39,907 nt of DNA from positions 1 through 39,907 of the forward strand of contig DYFW01000011.1 of the NCBI GenBank assembly GCA_020725005.1, given 5' to 3'. The first letter of the stretch is position 1. Every line of letters starts with the position of its first letter. The stretch is from Thiobacillus denitrificans (GTDB taxonomy: Bacteria > Pseudomonadota > Gammaproteobacteria > Burkholderiales > Thiobacillaceae). Position numbers and translations under genes: made by a program. This document shows, in pieces, positions 1 through 10,685 of this stretch. Under the pieces are notes generated by a model. That model made no database searches. It was given only the letters and a program-made list of their open reading frames with translations, and was not told the DNA's origin.

Positions 1-1171
1 GGGTTTCTTCATCATGGCTCCATTCTCTTGGGAAAAAGAGCCTCCTCAAAATCCGTGGCGGTTCAGTGGCGAGCGGCAGACGTATCGCAACGGTTACCGG
101 GAACGGACACTCAACACGCGGCTGGGCCGGCTGGATTTACGCATCTCCAAGCTTCGCAGCGGCACCTACTTCCCCTCCTTCCTGGAGCCGCGCAAATTGT
201 CCGAGAAGGCCATCGCGGGGTGGTGCAGGAAGCCTGGATCGGCGGGGTGTCCACCCGCAAGGTGGACGACCGGGTGCAAGCGCTGGGCATGCAGGGCATC
301 AGCAAATCCCAGGTGTCCGCCCTGTGCGCCGAGATCGACGAGCAGGTGGGCTCGTTCCTCAATCGGCCGATCGAGGGCGAATGGCCCTACCTGTGGCTGG
401 ACGCCACCTATCTCAAGGTGCGCCAGGGCGGGCGCGTGGTGTCGGTGGCGGCGATAATCGCCTGCGCGGTGAACCAGGACGGGCGGCGCGAGATTCTGGG
501 GCTGGCCATCGGCGAATCCGAGGCCAAGCCGTTCTGGGTGAAGTTTCTGACCAGCCTGAAGCAGCGCGGGCTTGCTGGGGTGAAGCTGGTGATCTCGGAC
601 GCGCACGAAGGCTTGAAGGCGGCGATTGCACAGGTGTTCTCGGCGAGCTGGCAGCGCTGCCGGGTGCATTTCATGCGCAATCTGTTGGCCTGCGTGGCCA
701 AATCGGGCCAGTCCCTGGTGGGCACGCTGGTGCGGCAGGTATTCGTGCAACCGGACGCCGAATCCGCGCATCGCACCTGGCGGCAAGTGGCCGACCAGAT
801 CCGCAAGCAATACCCGAAAGCGGCGGCGTTGATGGACGAGGCGGAAGAGGATGTCCTGGCGTATTTTTGCTTTCCGGCGGGCCACCGGGTGAAGCTGCAC
901 TCGACCAACACGCTGGAGCGGCTGAACAAGGAAGTGAAACGACGCGCCAACGTGGTCGGCATCTTCCCGAACGAGGCGAGCATCATGCGCTTGATCGGCG
1001 CGGTGCTCATGGAGCAAAACGAGGACTGGCAACTGCAGCATCGCTATCTGCCGCAGCATTCGATGACGGACATCCCGGATGCGGGTGACGGGGTAGCGAG
1101 CTTGTCGGCGGCAGCGTAGAAATTACCCAACCTGCCGGAGACGAATTTACACCAGCTTGACGGACGCTACC
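1..1171 (+). mobile_element. IS256-family insertion sequence, right part (left end outside window)
   Basis: The segment carries a mutator-type (IS256) transposase. It ends on the right in a sequence whose reverse complement begins GGTAGCGTCCGTCAAGCTGG, which looks like a terminal inverted repeat because the reading frame of the interrupted lipase starts immediately after it (1172). IS256 elements normally make 8-9 bp target duplications; the left end lies outside the window, so the duplication cannot be verified. The first ~60 bases do not resemble transposase coding sequence, so the left part is either deleted or diverged. Element identity is well supported by the transposase; the exact right boundary is inferred. 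Confidence 0.8.
14..1119 (+). pseudogene. IS256-family (mutator) transposase, frameshifted and 5'-incomplete
   Basis: A DDE transposase that would catalyse movement of the element. Homology begins around base 70 in one frame with the family motif RNGYRERTLNTR and the stretch FPSFLEPRKLSEKAIA. It continues from about base 220 in the next frame with VVQEAW and GVSTRKVDD, so one base is missing in or near the GGGG run at 217-220. In the frame that starts at base 28 the catalytic triad is visible: D125 (LDATYLKV), D191 (VISDAHEG) and E297 (NTLERLNKEVKRR). The usual first 70-80 residues are not recognisable. IS256 transposases are not known to need programmed frameshifting, so this copy is probably inactive, although a homopolymer sequencing error is possible. 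Confidence 0.82.
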
Positions 1172-1438
1172 GAGTTGCGCTGAACCATTGCCAGTCCCCA
1201 AGCCAAAATTCGCTGCTTGATCTCCGAGGATATCGGTTGGATAGGTGCCGGCGAAGGAGATGACGATTTCGTTAGTCAGTGTGTTTTTATACGTTGATGC
1301 CTCAAAGCCAGTCGATCCATCTTGTGGAACACGTGAAACAACACCCCAGTTTTGGGGGACTGGAAATCGGTTATTTTGGTCACGTGTGTCGTAGTAGGAA
1401 GCCCCTGCAAGCAATGCGTATTCGATTGTCGTTGCCAT
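1172..1438 (-). pseudogene. class-3 lipase, N-terminal fragment cut by the IS256 element
   Basis: The first ~89 codons of a lipase paralogous to the intact gene at 2198-3853. Shared blocks include NRFPVPQ, GFEA and EIVISFAGT (EIVISYAGT in the intact copy). The start ATG at 1438 has a good ribosome binding site (AGGAGAT). The lipase-like sequence stops after GNGSAQL and continues as IS sequence to a stop near 1007. The catalytic GHSLGGG region and any RTX repeats are therefore lost, at least in this window. The rest of the gene may lie beyond the left end of the IS. It follows partner gene B in the same direction with a 43-bp gap, so it is the third lipase-type unit of the array. Confidence 0.8.
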
Positions 1439-1481
1439 GATTTATCTCCTGGGTTAAGTGCTGTACTACAAGCTACAAGTT

Positions 1482-2201
1482 TTATCTCTTCTGTTGATCA
1501 ATGAATTTTCTGGCTATAGGGTCATTCGGAAGAATCCACGAACCCTTATAGAGAACACGTTCCTCGCACATTTGATCTATCCGCTCCTTTGTCAAAGGCG
1601 TCCGCAAGATGGTTTTATATTCAGGTTGTTCCAACTCGCCGTTAAGTTCTCTGACAAACTCCGCTGTGACCATCGATTGTGCCGTGAGTGTGTCTTTATG
1701 TCTTTTGGTGCTGACCACCAAATTGATTTCCTTGAACGCTGCTGGAAACTCGGCTAGCGGGATGCGCTGCCATTGCTTACCGTTGTGTTTGAAGAACACA
1801 TAAGGCGGATTCGGTCGTCCCCATTTGTTGTAAGACAGGCATAGGTTTGGGGTAGCTACGATGTAGGGCGTGCCGTTCAGAATGTGTAATGCGAGCAGAT
1901 TGAAATTAGCCCGTCCTATGTCTTCGCTGTATTCGCTTTTCCAGGTGATCGTCCTGTTTGTGCCCGGCAAAGTGAAGGTAATGTCTTGCTCTTTAATCGG
2001 CGGTGTCTGCCCGATTTCATGCCGCCCGCCATAACTCTGTGAGCGCTTGACAATAATCTTGCTCCTGTCATGCAGCAGCACTTCCTCTTTCCAGCTATCC
2101 CCACCGAAACCAAATAACCCCGCATCTGCGCTCATGCCGCCTCCCAGAATCATCAGTGAAATGCCCAACAGCCAGGGCTTCATCGTTGTCATCTTGTTCA
2201 T
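1482..2201 (-). CDS. exported protein of unknown function, lipase-partner family (copy B)
   Basis: About 239 residues. The N-terminal hydrophobic stretch PWLLGISLMILGGG followed by MSADA looks like a signal peptide cleaved by signal peptidase I, placing the protein in the periplasm or outside. It is a paralogue of the protein at 3900-4607. Both share SWKEEVLLHD, FTLP, YSED, a central CLSYNKWGRPNPPYV block and a second cysteine near the C-terminus, which could form a disulfide. I chose the ATG at 2201 over the one at 2216 because it overlaps the lipase stop (ATGA) and has GGAGG upstream, so the two proteins are translationally coupled. No catalytic motif is recognised. An immunity or chaperone role for the adjacent lipase is inferred from the arrangement only. 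Confidence 0.8.
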   Translation of the reverse strand: MNKMTTMKPWLLGISLMILGGGMSADAGLFGFGGDSWKEEVLLHDRSKIIVKRSQSYGGRHEIGQTPPIKEQDITFTLPGTNRTITWKSEYSEDIGRANFNLLALHILNGTPYIVATPNLCLSYNKWGRPNPPYVFFKHNGKQWQRIPLAEFPAAFKEINLVVSTKRHKDTLTAQSMVTAEFVRELNGELEQPEYKTILRTPLTKERIDQMCEERVLYKGSWILPNDPIARKFIDQQKR

Positions 2202-3853
2202 GCTGCGAGCCTCCATTCCACGGCATCCAAGCCTTGCACACGAATGCCGTCGCTGCTGCCGTCGCGGCTGATGAGCAATACCTGGCTGCTACCTGTGCCT
2301 TTGAGGGTGTAGGTGATGCCCTGGTCTTTGTTCTTCCAGATGTTGGTGGTGCCGGCGACGAGGGCGCCGCCGCTGAGGGTGACGCCGTTGAGGACGAGAG
2401 AGCCTTGGCCATCGGAATCAAGGACGGTGTCGTAGCCGTCGCCTGCGTTGACGATGTAGGTGTCGTTACCCGCACCGCCGATGAGGGTGTCGCTGTTAGC
2501 ACCGCCCTTGAGGGTGTCGTCGCCCGCGTTGCCGATCAACAGATCCGCCTGGCTTCCGCCCGCCATCCAGTCGGCACCGATACCGCCGACCATGAAGGCT
2601 TTCTTGATGTCGGCGGTGGCGCTCAGGCTGATTGCACCTGCCTGGATGAACCAGTCGGCGGCGGCGGGCAGAAGTTGCAACACGATGCGGTGTTCTTCCA
2701 GGGTGAGGGTGTTGAGGTAGTTCTGAAAATACATCTGCCAGCCTTTGGCGTCCGATAGCGCGGCCGACACATCGGCGCGGTCGAAGCGGATGCCGCCGGA
2801 GACGGAGGTGAACAAGGTCTTGCCCGCAACGGCGGCTTCGGGGTTCTCGTAATACATCTGCATGGCAAACGCTACGAGGGTGCGGGTGATGTGGGCGTTG
2901 GTGAGGGTGAAGCCGCCGTCCTGGGCCACCTTCTGAAGATCGGCGGTGAAGCGGGTGAGCATGGCGTCGGCGGCGATGGCGGCAGTGGTGGCTGTTGCAC
3001 CGACCCCGACTTCATGGCGGATGAGGTGTTCGAGGAGGTTAGGGAAGTCGGTGTTGTCCGGCGTGGTCTTGCGCGCATACAGAGCTTCGTCGAACACCAT
3101 CATCAGCAGTTCGGGCAGCTTGAAGGTAATGGCGCGGAAGGCGTCGTTCAGCAGGAAGGCGGAAAGCAGGGCCTGGGAGTGCAGGCTGATGGGGCCACTG
3201 ATGAGGCCCAAACCGGTGCTGTTCTGCGCAAGCTGGGTCTGAGTGCCAAGAACGGAGAACGGCGGCTGTATAAGCTGCAAAGCTTCGTCTTGCACAAAGT
3301 AGCCAGTGACGTTCGCGGTACGGTCGCCATAACCACCGTAGGAAAGCAACTCTGGCGCAAGTGCAACCAACTGGCTGTTGCTATAGCCCTTGCTTTTCAG
3401 GTAGGCAACAAGATCGTCGCGGATGCCGCTGCTGGCGGAGTTGGCAAACGGCGCCTGATCGAAGGTGACGGCTTTCTCGTCGAAGAAGACGCCCATCAGC
3501 GCGGCCAGCCCGCCACCGAGGCTGTGACCGGTGAAGCTGATGGTGGCACCCGGATTGGCATCCTTGACCTGTAGGTAGTAGAGCGCAGCTTGTCTGAGTT
3601 GATCCGAGCTCAATCCGAAAGCAAGGGGAATGTTCGCTTCCAGCCAGTCGCCCGTGAAATCCGAAAAGTCCGTGCCGGCGTAGGAGATGACGATTTCGGT
3701 GCCGTTGGTGAAGGACATGGCTTCGAAACCACTATTCAAGGAGCGGTGATTGAACTCAACCCATCCTTGAGGGACAGGAAATCGGTTGATTGCAGCACGG
3801 GTATCGAAATAGGCACGGCCTGCTATCAATGCGTAGACGCTCTTGTCAATCAT
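2198..3853 (-). CDS. secreted class-3 lipase with RTX calcium-binding repeats
   Basis: A 551-residue predicted triacylglycerol lipase or phospholipase. The alpha/beta-hydrolase lipase core occupies roughly residues 1-250 with the nucleophile elbow GHSLGGG (Ser111). Residues ~423-475 hold glycine/aspartate-rich RTX nonapeptides (GNAGDDTLKGG, IGGAGNDT). There is no N-terminal signal peptide. RTX proteins of this type are normally exported by type I secretion with a C-terminal signal and fold on binding calcium outside the cell; no transporter genes are seen here. The middle (~250-420) is not recognised. Its stop overlaps the start of partner gene B. Lipase assignment is firm; substrate and secretion route are inferred. 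Confidence 0.9.
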   Translation of the reverse strand: MIDKSVYALIAGRAYFDTRAAINRFPVPQGWVEFNHRSLNSGFEAMSFTNGTEIVISYAGTDFSDFTGDWLEANIPLAFGLSSDQLRQAALYYLQVKDANPGATISFTGHSLGGGLAALMGVFFDEKAVTFDQAPFANSASSGIRDDLVAYLKSKGYSNSQLVALAPELLSYGGYGDRTANVTGYFVQDEALQLIQPPFSVLGTQTQLAQNSTGLGLISGPISLHSQALLSAFLLNDAFRAITFKLPELLMMVFDEALYARKTTPDNTDFPNLLEHLIRHEVGVGATATTAAIAADAMLTRFTADLQKVAQDGGFTLTNAHITRTLVAFAMQMYYENPEAAVAGKTLFTSVSGGIRFDRADVSAALSDAKGWQMYFQNYLNTLTLEEHRIVLQLLPAAADWFIQAGAISLSATADIKKAFMVGGIGADWMAGGSQADLLIGNAGDDTLKGGANSDTLIGGAGNDTYIVNAGDGYDTVLDSDGQGSLVLNGVTLSGGALVAGTTNIWKNKDQGITYTLKGTGSSQVLLISRDGSSDGIRVQGLDAVEWRLAA

Positions 3854-3899
3854 GATTCTCCCCTTGGTAAGAAATTCGCTGCGTTCAGTGCCTGACGAT

Positions 3900-4607
3900 T
3901 TATTTCACTTCGTCTGGAATGGACGGCTTAATGGGTATAGGCGACTTGGCTCCGCCGGGTGATCCCCACCCGCCATCTATCCTCACCATTACAGGACAAT
4001 CCATCGCCCCCGCCAGCGGCGCGCGCAGGATCTGTTTTAAATGCGGCTGCTCGGTCCCCGCTGCGACTCGCCTGTTGTTAAGTTCTTTCACCTTCTCCGC
4101 AGAAATCAGGTTCCCGCCGACTTCCTTCACTGCATCGTCTGGCGCGGAAACAATCAGGTTGGGCGTTTTGAACCTGGCAGGCAGCTCCTGCAGGGCAACG
4201 CGGTCCCACGCTTTGCCCTGGTATTTGAATACGACGTAGGGCGGGTTCGGTCGCCCCCATTTGTTGTAGGACAGGCAGCCCATCGGCGTGGCAACGAGGT
4301 AGGCCGCGTCTTTGTCGATTTCCAGCATCAGCGGTATAAAGTTGGCACTGCCGAGGTCTTCGCTGTAATCGTCTTTCCAGACCACCTGGCGCTTGATCGA
4401 GGGGAGAGTGAAGCTCAGGCGTTGCTCTCCTATGCCTGGCCTTTGAAAAGGCTCGTGTCGGCCTTTTCGGATCAGGTTTCGTTCGACAAGGATCTTGCTG
4501 CCGTCGTGCAGCAGCACTTCCTCTTTCCAACTTGTCCCGCCCATCGCGCATGCGCTCATGCCGCCCCCCAGAATCATCAGTGAAACTGCCAATAAACCGT
4601 TTTTCAT
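3900..4607 (-). CDS. putative lipoprotein of unknown function, lipase-partner family (copy A)
   Basis: About 235 residues, paralogous to the protein at 1482-2201. It shares SWKEEVLLHDGSKI, GRHE, WKDDYSEDLG and the central CLSYNKWGRPNPPYV block. The N-terminus is hydrophobic and ends in GGGMSAC, a permissive lipobox with Cys20, so it is probably a lipoprotein; copy B has Asp in place of this Cys. The start at 4607 is preferred because GGGAG is 5 bases upstream; the adjacent ATG at 4610 is only 2 bases from it. The C-terminal tail is rich in Gly and Pro and differs from copy B. It lies upstream of the intact lipase with a 46-bp gap, in the same direction. Function unknown. Confidence 0.78.
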   Translation of the reverse strand: MKNGLLAVSLMILGGGMSACAMGGTSWKEEVLLHDGSKILVERNLIRKGRHEPFQRPGIGEQRLSFTLPSIKRQVVWKDDYSEDLGSANFIPLMLEIDKDAAYLVATPMGCLSYNKWGRPNPPYVVFKYQGKAWDRVALQELPARFKTPNLIVSAPDDAVKEVGGNLISAEKVKELNNRRVAAGTEQPHLKQILRAPLAGAMDCPVMVRIDGGWGSPGGAKSPIPIKPSIPDEVK

Positions 4608-4680
4608 CATTGCTCCCGTTTTCCGACCCACACGTGTTCGCGGACTCTGACTGGATGGCTTGCCGCTTGTCTATACGGCT

Positions 4681-5358
<678 letters not shown>

Positions 5359-5596
5359 CACTCCTCCCCCTGTTTTCTTGATCCCCAAGTGTTGCGCTTG
5401 GGCGTTTCGCCGGGACTATGCAGAGAACACTTTGCGCTTGTCTATACGATCTTGGTCGTAGTTTGCGATAACCCTATGATTTATTGATTAAATACTGCGT
5501 GCCAACGCCCCAAGGAATTCCTGAACAAATCGAGGCGGTTGGAGTGGCCGAGGAAGTTCCTTTCGTTCTTCTGCCTCCGATGCAAAGGCCGGTACG
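5359..5596. other. gene-poor stretch with a remnant of another RTX-gene 3' end
   Basis: No convincing coding sequence is visible. Bases 5435-5461 are a diverged copy of 4664-4690, which lies at and just past the stop of the RTX pseudogene: both start cgcttgtctatacg and end in gtcgtag. This suggests that a further lipase/RTX unit once ended here and that the rest was lost. The sequence character changes around 5480. Confidence 0.4.
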
Positions 5597-5599
5597 GAT

Positions 5600-5792
5600 T
5601 TAACCCGGATAATCCATTAGGGCGCGCGATGATGGCGAGGCGGTTTGCGAGCGAATCGGGGCATGTGCGACAAGCCCATAGCAAGGCCTATGGGCGCGAA
5701 GCACAGGCCACGAGGCGCCGCAAAGCGCCCGCCAGGGCGCGCACAGGCCCGCACAGGCCCGCAGGGCAGCCTAATGGATTATCCGGGTTTAA
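5600..5792. repeat. MITE-like element with 20-bp terminal inverted repeats
   Basis: The sequence aacccggataatccattagg at 5602-5621 is repeated as an exact reverse complement at 5770-5789, bounding about 190 bp with no intact gene. The interior has smaller palindromes, such as one around 5678-5700 (gcccatag...ctatgggc), and short direct repeats (gcacaggccc twice, 5741-5760). Non-coding, inverted-repeat-bounded elements of this size are typical of miniature transposable elements moved by a transposase encoded elsewhere. No clear target duplication is visible. The inverted repeat is certain; the MITE interpretation is inferred. Confidence 0.7.
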
Positions 5793-5945
5793 GGCGCTTG
5801 CTCATGAATGGTTCGCGCCTTCCGGTGCATGCGCGCGGAAACCACCCGGATTCTCGTTCCGCGAACGGTAAACGTGATGTGCGGCTTTCGCGCTGTTTGG
5901 GTCATGCTCCGATCAAGCCCCGGCACAGGCGGCTGTCGCCCGGGT
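5793..5945. other. intergenic region downstream of glnB, nothing recognised
   Basis: Between the inverted-repeat element and the end of glnB I see no gene, and no clear terminator with a T-run on the minus strand. Confidence 0.4.
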
Positions 5946-7894
<1,949 letters not shown>

Positions 7895-7915
7895 GCGTGA
7901 GAGAGGCTACGGGCT

Positions 7916-8209
7916 TCAGGAACGTTGGCTGCCGTCGCCTGGATGTTTGCTGTCATGCTTGACGAGCAGGATGGTGATGCATTCACCCTCGACACGATAG
8001 ATCACGGTGTAGGGAAAATGCCTCAGGGTCAAACCGCGCTTGCCGTTTGCTCGCGGTACCCCGATATGAGGATGCTCCAGCAAGATGGCCACAAGGCGTT
8101 TGAATTCGGCAACGAAACGCGCTGCCAGCCTCGCCGAACCCGCGTTTCCGTAAAACGCGGCTGCTTCGGAGATGTCCTGCTCTGCGGCTGGATGGAGCCG
8201 CACGATCAT
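7916..8209 (-). CDS. ParE/RelE-superfamily toxin
   Basis: A 97-residue small protein. It starts MIVRLHPAAEQDISEAAAFY and ends with the family pattern LRHFPYTVIYRVEGECITIL followed by VKHDSKHPG. These are typical of the ParE/plasmid-stabilisation branch of type II toxins, which inhibit DNA gyrase or cleave mRNA depending on subfamily; the target cannot be told from sequence. It overlaps the upstream antitoxin gene by 4 bases (ATGA), the usual antitoxin-first arrangement. It sits between nadE and sucD, with no mobile-element remnants visible around it. Confidence 0.85.
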   Translation of the reverse strand: MIVRLHPAAEQDISEAAAFYGNAGSARLAARFVAEFKRLVAILLEHPHIGVPRANGKRGLTLRHFPYTVIYRVEGECITILLVKHDSKHPGDGSQRS

Positions 8210-8433
8210 CCAGGAAAGCGTGCCTCAAGGCGGGCCATGACCTCTTCCAGCGGCAGCGCATCGACTGCACCGTCGCGCAAGGCCTGTTCGCGCGCATCCG
8301 CCAGGGCATCCCAGGCTGCCTCGGCCTCCGCATCCGCATCCAGGCTGGCGATCAGGCTGTCGAGCAGCTTTGCCCGATCGGCGGACGACAAAAGCAACAC
8401 TTCGGCCTGCAAGGTTTCAAGTGAGGGATTCAT
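8206..8433 (-). CDS. addiction-module antitoxin (TIGR02574-like)
   Basis: A 75-residue acidic, mostly helical protein with the pattern LLSSADRAKLLDSLIASLD and a C-terminus EEVMARLEARFPG. This resembles the 'putative addiction module component' antitoxin family that pairs with ParE-like toxins. Its start has the ribosome binding site AGGAG about 5 bases upstream. Its stop overlaps the toxin start, giving coupled translation. Antitoxins of such pairs often autorepress their promoter; no operator is obvious in the 100 bp upstream. Confidence 0.82.
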   Translation of the reverse strand: MNPSLETLQAEVLLLSSADRAKLLDSLIASLDADAEAEAAWDALADAREQALRDGAVDALPLEEVMARLEARFPG

Positions 8434-8534
8434 GGGGTGCTCCTATCGGGGAACCGGTTTTGTTTAGCTTGCCACAAATCGGGATCGATGTTGCCGCTGA
8501 GGCTGGGGCCGTCGGCTGACAGACATGCATGCTG

Positions 8535-9410
8535 TTAACGCGCACCCAGCGCGAGTTGCACCGCCTCGCCCAGCCCCGCCGGGCTTTGCGCGACGACGAC
8601 GCCGGCGGCTTCGAGCGCGCGGATTTTTGCATCGGCCGTGCCGGCGCCGCCGGCGATGATCGCGCCGGCGTGCCCCATGCGCTTGCCTTTCGGGGCGGTG
8701 CGGCCGGCGATGTACGCGGCGACGGGCTTCTTCATGTTGGAACGGATGAATTCGGCCGCCTCCTCTTCGCGGCTGCCGCCGATCTCGCCGACCAGGATGA
8801 CCGCGGCGGTTTCCGGGTCGGCCTCGAACATTTCGAGGCAATCAATGAAGTCGAGCCCCTTGATCGGGTCGCCGCCGATGCCCACACACGTGGACTGGCC
8901 GAGCCCCAGCTGCGTGGTCTGGTGCACCGCCTCGTAGGTGAGCGTGCCGGAGCGCGAGACGATGCCGATCTTGCCCTTTTGATGGATGGCGTCGGGCATG
9001 ATGCCGATCTTGCATTCGCCCGAGGTAATGATGCCGGGGCAGTTCGGGCCGATCAGCTTGGCGCCGTTGGCACGCAGGGCCGCCTTGACGTTGAGCATGT
9101 CGAGCACCGGGATGCCCTCGGTGATGCAGACGATGACCTCGATGCCGGCATCGGCCGCTTCCAGGATCGAATCGGCGGCGAACGCGGCTGGCACGTAGAT
9201 CATCGTCGCCTGCGCGCCGGTCTCGCGCACCGCGTCGCGCACGGTGTTGAAGACGGGCAGGCCGAGATGCGTCTGTCCGCCCTTGCCGGGCGTGACGCCG
9301 CCGACCATTTTTGTGCCGTAGGCGATCGCCTGTTCGGAATGGAACGTGCCCTGCTTGCCGGTGAAGCCCTGGCAGATGACTTTCGTATCCTTGTTGACGA
9401 GGATGCTCAT
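8535..9410 (-). CDS. sucD: succinyl-CoA synthetase (ADP/GDP-forming), alpha subunit
   Basis: A 291-residue protein, full length for SucD. With SucC it converts succinyl-CoA to succinate with substrate-level phosphorylation in the TCA cycle. The CoA-binding Rossmann domain is at the N-terminus ([18 protein letters not shown]), [19 protein letters not shown] lies mid-protein, and the phosphorylated His247 is in [10 protein letters not shown]. The start at MSILVNK (9410) is chosen because homology begins there; the frame is open upstream to 9473 but without family resemblance. It lies 106 bp downstream of sucC. Confidence 0.96.
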   Translation of the reverse strand: MSILVNKDTKVICQGFTGKQGTFHSEQAIAYGTKMVGGVTPGKGGQTHLGLPVFNTVRDAVRETGAQATMIYVPAAFAADSILEAADAGIEVIVCITEGIPVLDMLNVKAALRANGAKLIGPNCPGIITSGECKIGIMPDAIHQKGKIGIVSRSGTLTYEAVHQTTQLGLGQSTCVGIGGDPIKGLDFIDCLEMFEADPETAAVILVGEIGGSREEEAAEFIRSNMKKPVAAYIAGRTAPKGKRMGHAGAIIAGGAGTADAKIRALEAAGVVVAQSPAGLGEAVQLALGAR

Positions 9411-9516
9411 TGGGCGTCGCCTCTGAAAAATTCGTGGTGAGCCAAACGGCTGCGCGTCGGCGACTGGCGGCATTCGCGGCCGGTCGCATCCCGCAAGGGG
9501 GAACCCTGCTCCCTGC

Positions 9517-10677
9517 TCATGCCGCCTCCTCCACGGCGAGTTTCGCCGCCTGCGTGAGGCTTTCCGCCGCGAGAATCGCGAGCCCCGATTCGGCCAGCAG
9601 TTTCCTGCCGAGTTCGGCGTTGGTGCCTTCCAGCCGCACCACCACCGGCACCTTCACGCCGACCTCCTTCACCGCCTGGATGATACCTTCGGCAATCACG
9701 TCGCAGCGCACGATGCCGCCGAAGATGTTGATGAGCACCGCCTTGACGTTGGGGTCGAGCAGGATGATCTTGAAGCCGGCAGCGACCGTCTCCGGCGTGG
9801 CGCCGCCGCCGACGTCGAGAAAGTTGGCGGGCGCGCCGCCCTCGAGCTGGATCAGGTCCATCGTCGCCATCGCCAGCCCCGCGCCGTTGACCATGCAGCC
9901 GATGTTGCCGGTGAGCGCGACGTAGTTCACATTGGCGGCATGGGCCGCCGCCTCCTTGGCGTCGATCTGGCTGTCGTCGCGCAGTTCGGCGAGCGCCTTC
10001 CTGCGATAGAGCGCGTTGTCGTCGACGCTCATCTTGCAGTCGAGCGGCAGCACGCGGTTGTCGCGGGTCACCACCAGCGGGTTGATTTCGAGCAGGCTCA
10101 AATCATTGGCAATGAACACGCGATACAGGGCGGGAAGCAGCCGGCAGAAATCCTTGAACGCCTCGCCCGTGAGCTCCAGCGCGAAAGCCAGCGCGCGGCA
10201 CTGGAAGTCCATCACGCCGAGCAGCGGATCGCAGGTCTCGGTGAGCACCTTCTCCGGCGTGGCGTGGGCAACTTCTTCGATGTCCATGCCGCCGGCGGCG
10301 GAAGCGACGATCGCGACGCGCTCGGTTTCGCGGTCGACCAGCAGCGAGAGATACAGCTCGCGCGCGATCGGCAAGGTTTCCTCGACCAGCACCTGGTTCA
10401 CCGGCTGCCCGTCGGGCGCGTTCTGCTGCGTGACGAGCTTGCTGCCCAGGAGGGTGTCGGCGATCGCGCGCACATCGTCGAGCGACTTCACGACCTTGAC
10501 GCCGCCCGCCTTGCCGCGGCCGCCGGCGTGGATCTGCGCCTTCACCACCCAGGCGTCGCCGCCGAGTTCAATGGCGGCTTGAACAGCCTCGTCGGCGCTG
10601 TGGGCAACGCGGCCGCGCGGCGTGCTAAGGTTGCCGGCGCGAAGAATCTGTTTGGCCTGGTATTCGTGCAGGTTCAT
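9517..10677 (-). CDS. sucC: succinyl-CoA synthetase, beta subunit
   Basis: A 386-residue ATP-grasp protein and partner of SucD. It begins [20 protein letters not shown], the conserved SucC start, and carries [25 protein letters not shown] and the glycine-rich [13 protein letters not shown]. The start at 10677 is chosen from this N-terminus. The divergent acyltransferase gene begins only about 8 bp away, so the sucCD promoter must lie inside the 5' end of that gene or the two starts share a very compact regulatory region. No obvious Shine-Dalgarno sequence precedes the ATG. Confidence 0.96.
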   Translation of the reverse strand: MNLHEYQAKQILRAGNLSTPRGRVAHSADEAVQAAIELGGDAWVVKAQIHAGGRGKAGGVKVVKSLDDVRAIADTLLGSKLVTQQNAPDGQPVNQVLVEETLPIARELYLSLLVDRETERVAIVASAAGGMDIEEVAHATPEKVLTETCDPLLGVMDFQCRALAFALELTGEAFKDFCRLLPALYRVFIANDLSLLEINPLVVTRDNRVLPLDCKMSVDDNALYRRKALAELRDDSQIDAKEAAAHAANVNYVALTGNIGCMVNGAGLAMATMDLIQLEGGAPANFLDVGGGATPETVAAGFKIILLDPNVKAVLINIFGGIVRCDVIAEGIIQAVKEVGVKVPVVVRLEGTNAELGRKLLAESGLAILAAESLTQAAKLAVEEAA

Positions 10678-10685
10678 TGTTATCG

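Noticed and set aside
2891-3574. Plus-strand open frame opposite the lipase
   Set aside because: Glycine/valine-rich mirror of the lipase frame, with no motif.
5535-5560. Segment with ggttggagtggccgag, resembling a tRNA 5' half
   Set aside because: No matching acceptor stem, anticodon arm or T-loop follows.
8518-8536. Palindrome acagacatgcatgctgt between sucD and the antitoxin gene
   Set aside because: Too short and imperfect to call an operator or terminator without further copies.
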